A stretch of DNA of 64,000 nt from Halomonas sp. 328 (GTDB taxonomy: Bacteria; Pseudomonadota; Gammaproteobacteria; Pseudomonadales; Halomonadaceae). The notes beneath the pieces were generated by a model, which saw only the letters and a list, made by a program, of their open reading frames with translations, searched no databases and was not told the DNA's origin. A program made the position numbers and the translations under genes. Position 1 is the first letter of the stretch, and the number at the start of each line of letters is the position of its first letter. Location: NCBI RefSeq assembly GCF_015645095.1, contig NZ_JADOTW010000013.1, positions 1-64,000 on the forward strand, given 5' to 3'. This document shows, one piece after another, positions 62,900 through 64,000 of this stretch.

Positions 62900-64000
62900 T
62901 CAGAAGGGCAGGGCCAGCTCCGGGGCGATGGCCTGGAGGGCCGCGCCGAAGCGCCCCTGGATACGCGCCAGCGCCGCCTCGTTCTTGCCCTCGAAGCGCA
63001 GCACCAGCACCGGGGTGGTGTTGGAGGCGCGGCACAGTCCCCAGCCGTCCGGGTAGTCGACGCGAATGCCGTCCAGAGTGGTCTTGACGCCGTCGTCGCC
63101 GAAGTCGCCCTCCCGGGCCAGCTGGCTCACCAGGGCGAACTTGCTCTCGTCGGTGACGCTGATATTGAGCTCCGGGGTGCCCAGGTCCTGGGGGTAGCGG
63201 GCGAAGAAGGCGTCGGCATCGGCGGCCTGGCGGGAGAGCAGCTCCAGCAGGCGGGCGGCGCCGTAGAGGCCGTCGTCGAAGCCGTACCAGCGCTGCTGGA
63301 AGAAGATATGGCCGCTCATCTCGCCGGCAAGCGCCGCCCCGGTCTCCTTCATGCGCGCCTTGATCAGCGAGTGGCCGGTGCGCCACATCTCCGGGGTGCC
63401 GCCGGCAGCCTCGATGACCCGGGCCAGGTTGCCGGTGCACTTGACGTCGAAGATGACCCGGGCGCCGGGGCTCTCCTCGAGCAGCGCCTCGGCGAAGGCC
63501 ATCATCAGGCGGTCCGGGTAGATCAGCTCACCGGCGGGGGTGACCACGCCCAGGCGGTCGCCGTCGCCGTCGAAGGCCAGGCCGATATCGGCGCCGGTTT
63601 CCCGCACGCTGCGGATCAGGTCCACCAGGTTCTCCGGCTTGCCCGGGTCCGGGTGGTGGTTGGGGAAGGTGCCGTCGATCTCCGCATAGAGCGGGATCGT
63701 CTCCACGCCCAGGCGTTCGATCAGTTGCGGGCCCAGCTCGCCGGCCACGCCGTTGCCGCAGTCCACCACCGCCTTGAGGGGGCGCGCGACGCGCACATCG
63801 CCGAGGATGCGCGCCAGATAGGCCTCGCGCACGTCCTCCTGGCGGATGCCGCCCTGGCCCTCGCTCAGCTCGCCGGTCGCCAGGCGGGTGTGCAGGGCGG
63901 TGATCGCCTCGCCGGAGAGGGTCTCGCCCCCCAGCACGATCTTGAAGCCGTTGTAGTCCGGCGGATTATGGCTGCCGGTGACCATCACCCCGGAGGCGGT
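62900..64000 (-). CDS. algC: phosphomannomutase/phosphoglucomutase, N-terminus cut
   Basis: Partial: the frame runs off the window end, so the first ~100 residues are missing. 366 residues are visible: phosphoserine loop TGSHNPPDYNGFK, metal loop AFDGDGDRLG, substrate loop GEMSGHIFF and C-terminal phosphate-binding RASNTTPVLVLRFEGK. The alpha-D-phosphohexomutase family interconverts mannose/glucose 1- and 6-phosphates for polysaccharide and LPS synthesis. argB downstream gives the AlgC context; dual activity is inference. Confidence 0.93.
   Translation of the reverse strand, partial: TASGVMVTGSHNPPDYNGFKIVLGGETLSGEAITALHTRLATGELSEGQGGIRQEDVREAYLARILGDVRVARPLKAVVDCGNGVAGELGPQLIERLGVETIPLYAEIDGTFPNHHPDPGKPENLVDLIRSVRETGADIGLAFDGDGDRLGVVTPAGELIYPDRLMMAFAEALLEESPGARVIFDVKCTGNLARVIEAAGGTPEMWRTGHSLIKARMKETGAALAGEMSGHIFFQQRWYGFDDGLYGAARLLELLSRQAADADAFFARYPQDLGTPELNISVTDESKFALVSQLAREGDFGDDGVKTTLDGIRVDYPDGWGLCRASNTTPVLVLRFEGKNEAALARIQGRFGAALQAIAPELALPF

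Overview
The window is 64 kb of GC-rich gammaproteobacterial chromosome, almost entirely housekeeping genes on both strands. Gene order (ypjD/corB against ffh-rpsP-rimM-trmD-rplS; xerD-dsbC-hom-thrC-recJ; rsmD/ftsY-ftsE-ftsX-rpoH; holD-rimI; argB beside a phosphohexomutase) is the Pseudomonas/Halomonas arrangement. Together with phaB, a FadL porin and recurring intergenic palindromes this suggests Halomonas or a close relative. The taxonomic call is inference; no 16S is present.

Layout. 0-0.3 kb: 3' end of a 5S rRNA gene, its terminator, and a decayed second 5S 3' end with its own terminator. 0.4-10.8 kb: single genes and short operons (small lipoprotein, Tim44-like protein, isochorismatase-family hydrolase, yaaA, tas, Sel1-repeat protein, DEDDh exonuclease, LOG protein, DUF501, ybaK, thioesterase, PatB/MalY C-S lyase, CnoX). 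11.0-11.5 kb: an initiator tRNA gene followed by three decayed partial copies separated by hairpin terminators. 11.6-19 kb: phaB, a giant DUF349 protein, minCDE and sbcB. 19-28 kb: a pitrilysin-type protease with a catalytically substituted SRAP protein, a TetR regulator with a PlsC-like acyltransferase, leuA, corB and ypjD. 28-38.5 kb: ffh, the rpsP operon, xerD-dsbC, hom, thrC and recJ.

38.5-43.8 kb: a VOC protein with a duplicated 3' fragment; a three-gene metal operon (MerR regulator, Cu+ P-type ATPase, 23-residue membrane peptide) joined by ATGA overlaps; and fadL. 43.9-49.1 kb: an oligopeptide ABC transporter (oppA-oppB-oppC-fused ATPase) with the tail of a lost second oppA. 49.3-56 kb: prfB with its programmed frameshift, lysS, a repeat element, an MFS transporter, bolA-holD-rimI and zapB. 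56-61 kb: rsmD, ftsY-ftsE-ftsX and rpoH. 61-64 kb: slmA, argB and a phosphomannomutase/phosphoglucomutase cut by the window end.

Themes: cell division and nucleoid occlusion (minCDE, ftsEX, zapB, slmA), co-translational targeting (ffh, ftsY), translation (rpsP, rplS, trmD, rimM, prfB, lysS, tRNA-fMet) and redox/protein quality (dsbC, cnoX, rpoH). I saw no prophage, insertion sequence, CRISPR array or defence island. The observations most worth a second look are the SRAP protein lacking all four catalytic residues, the copA-coupled 23-residue peptide, the divalent-type Cys77 in the regulator of a Cu+ pump, the tRNA-fMet decay array, and a dispersed palindromic repeat family.
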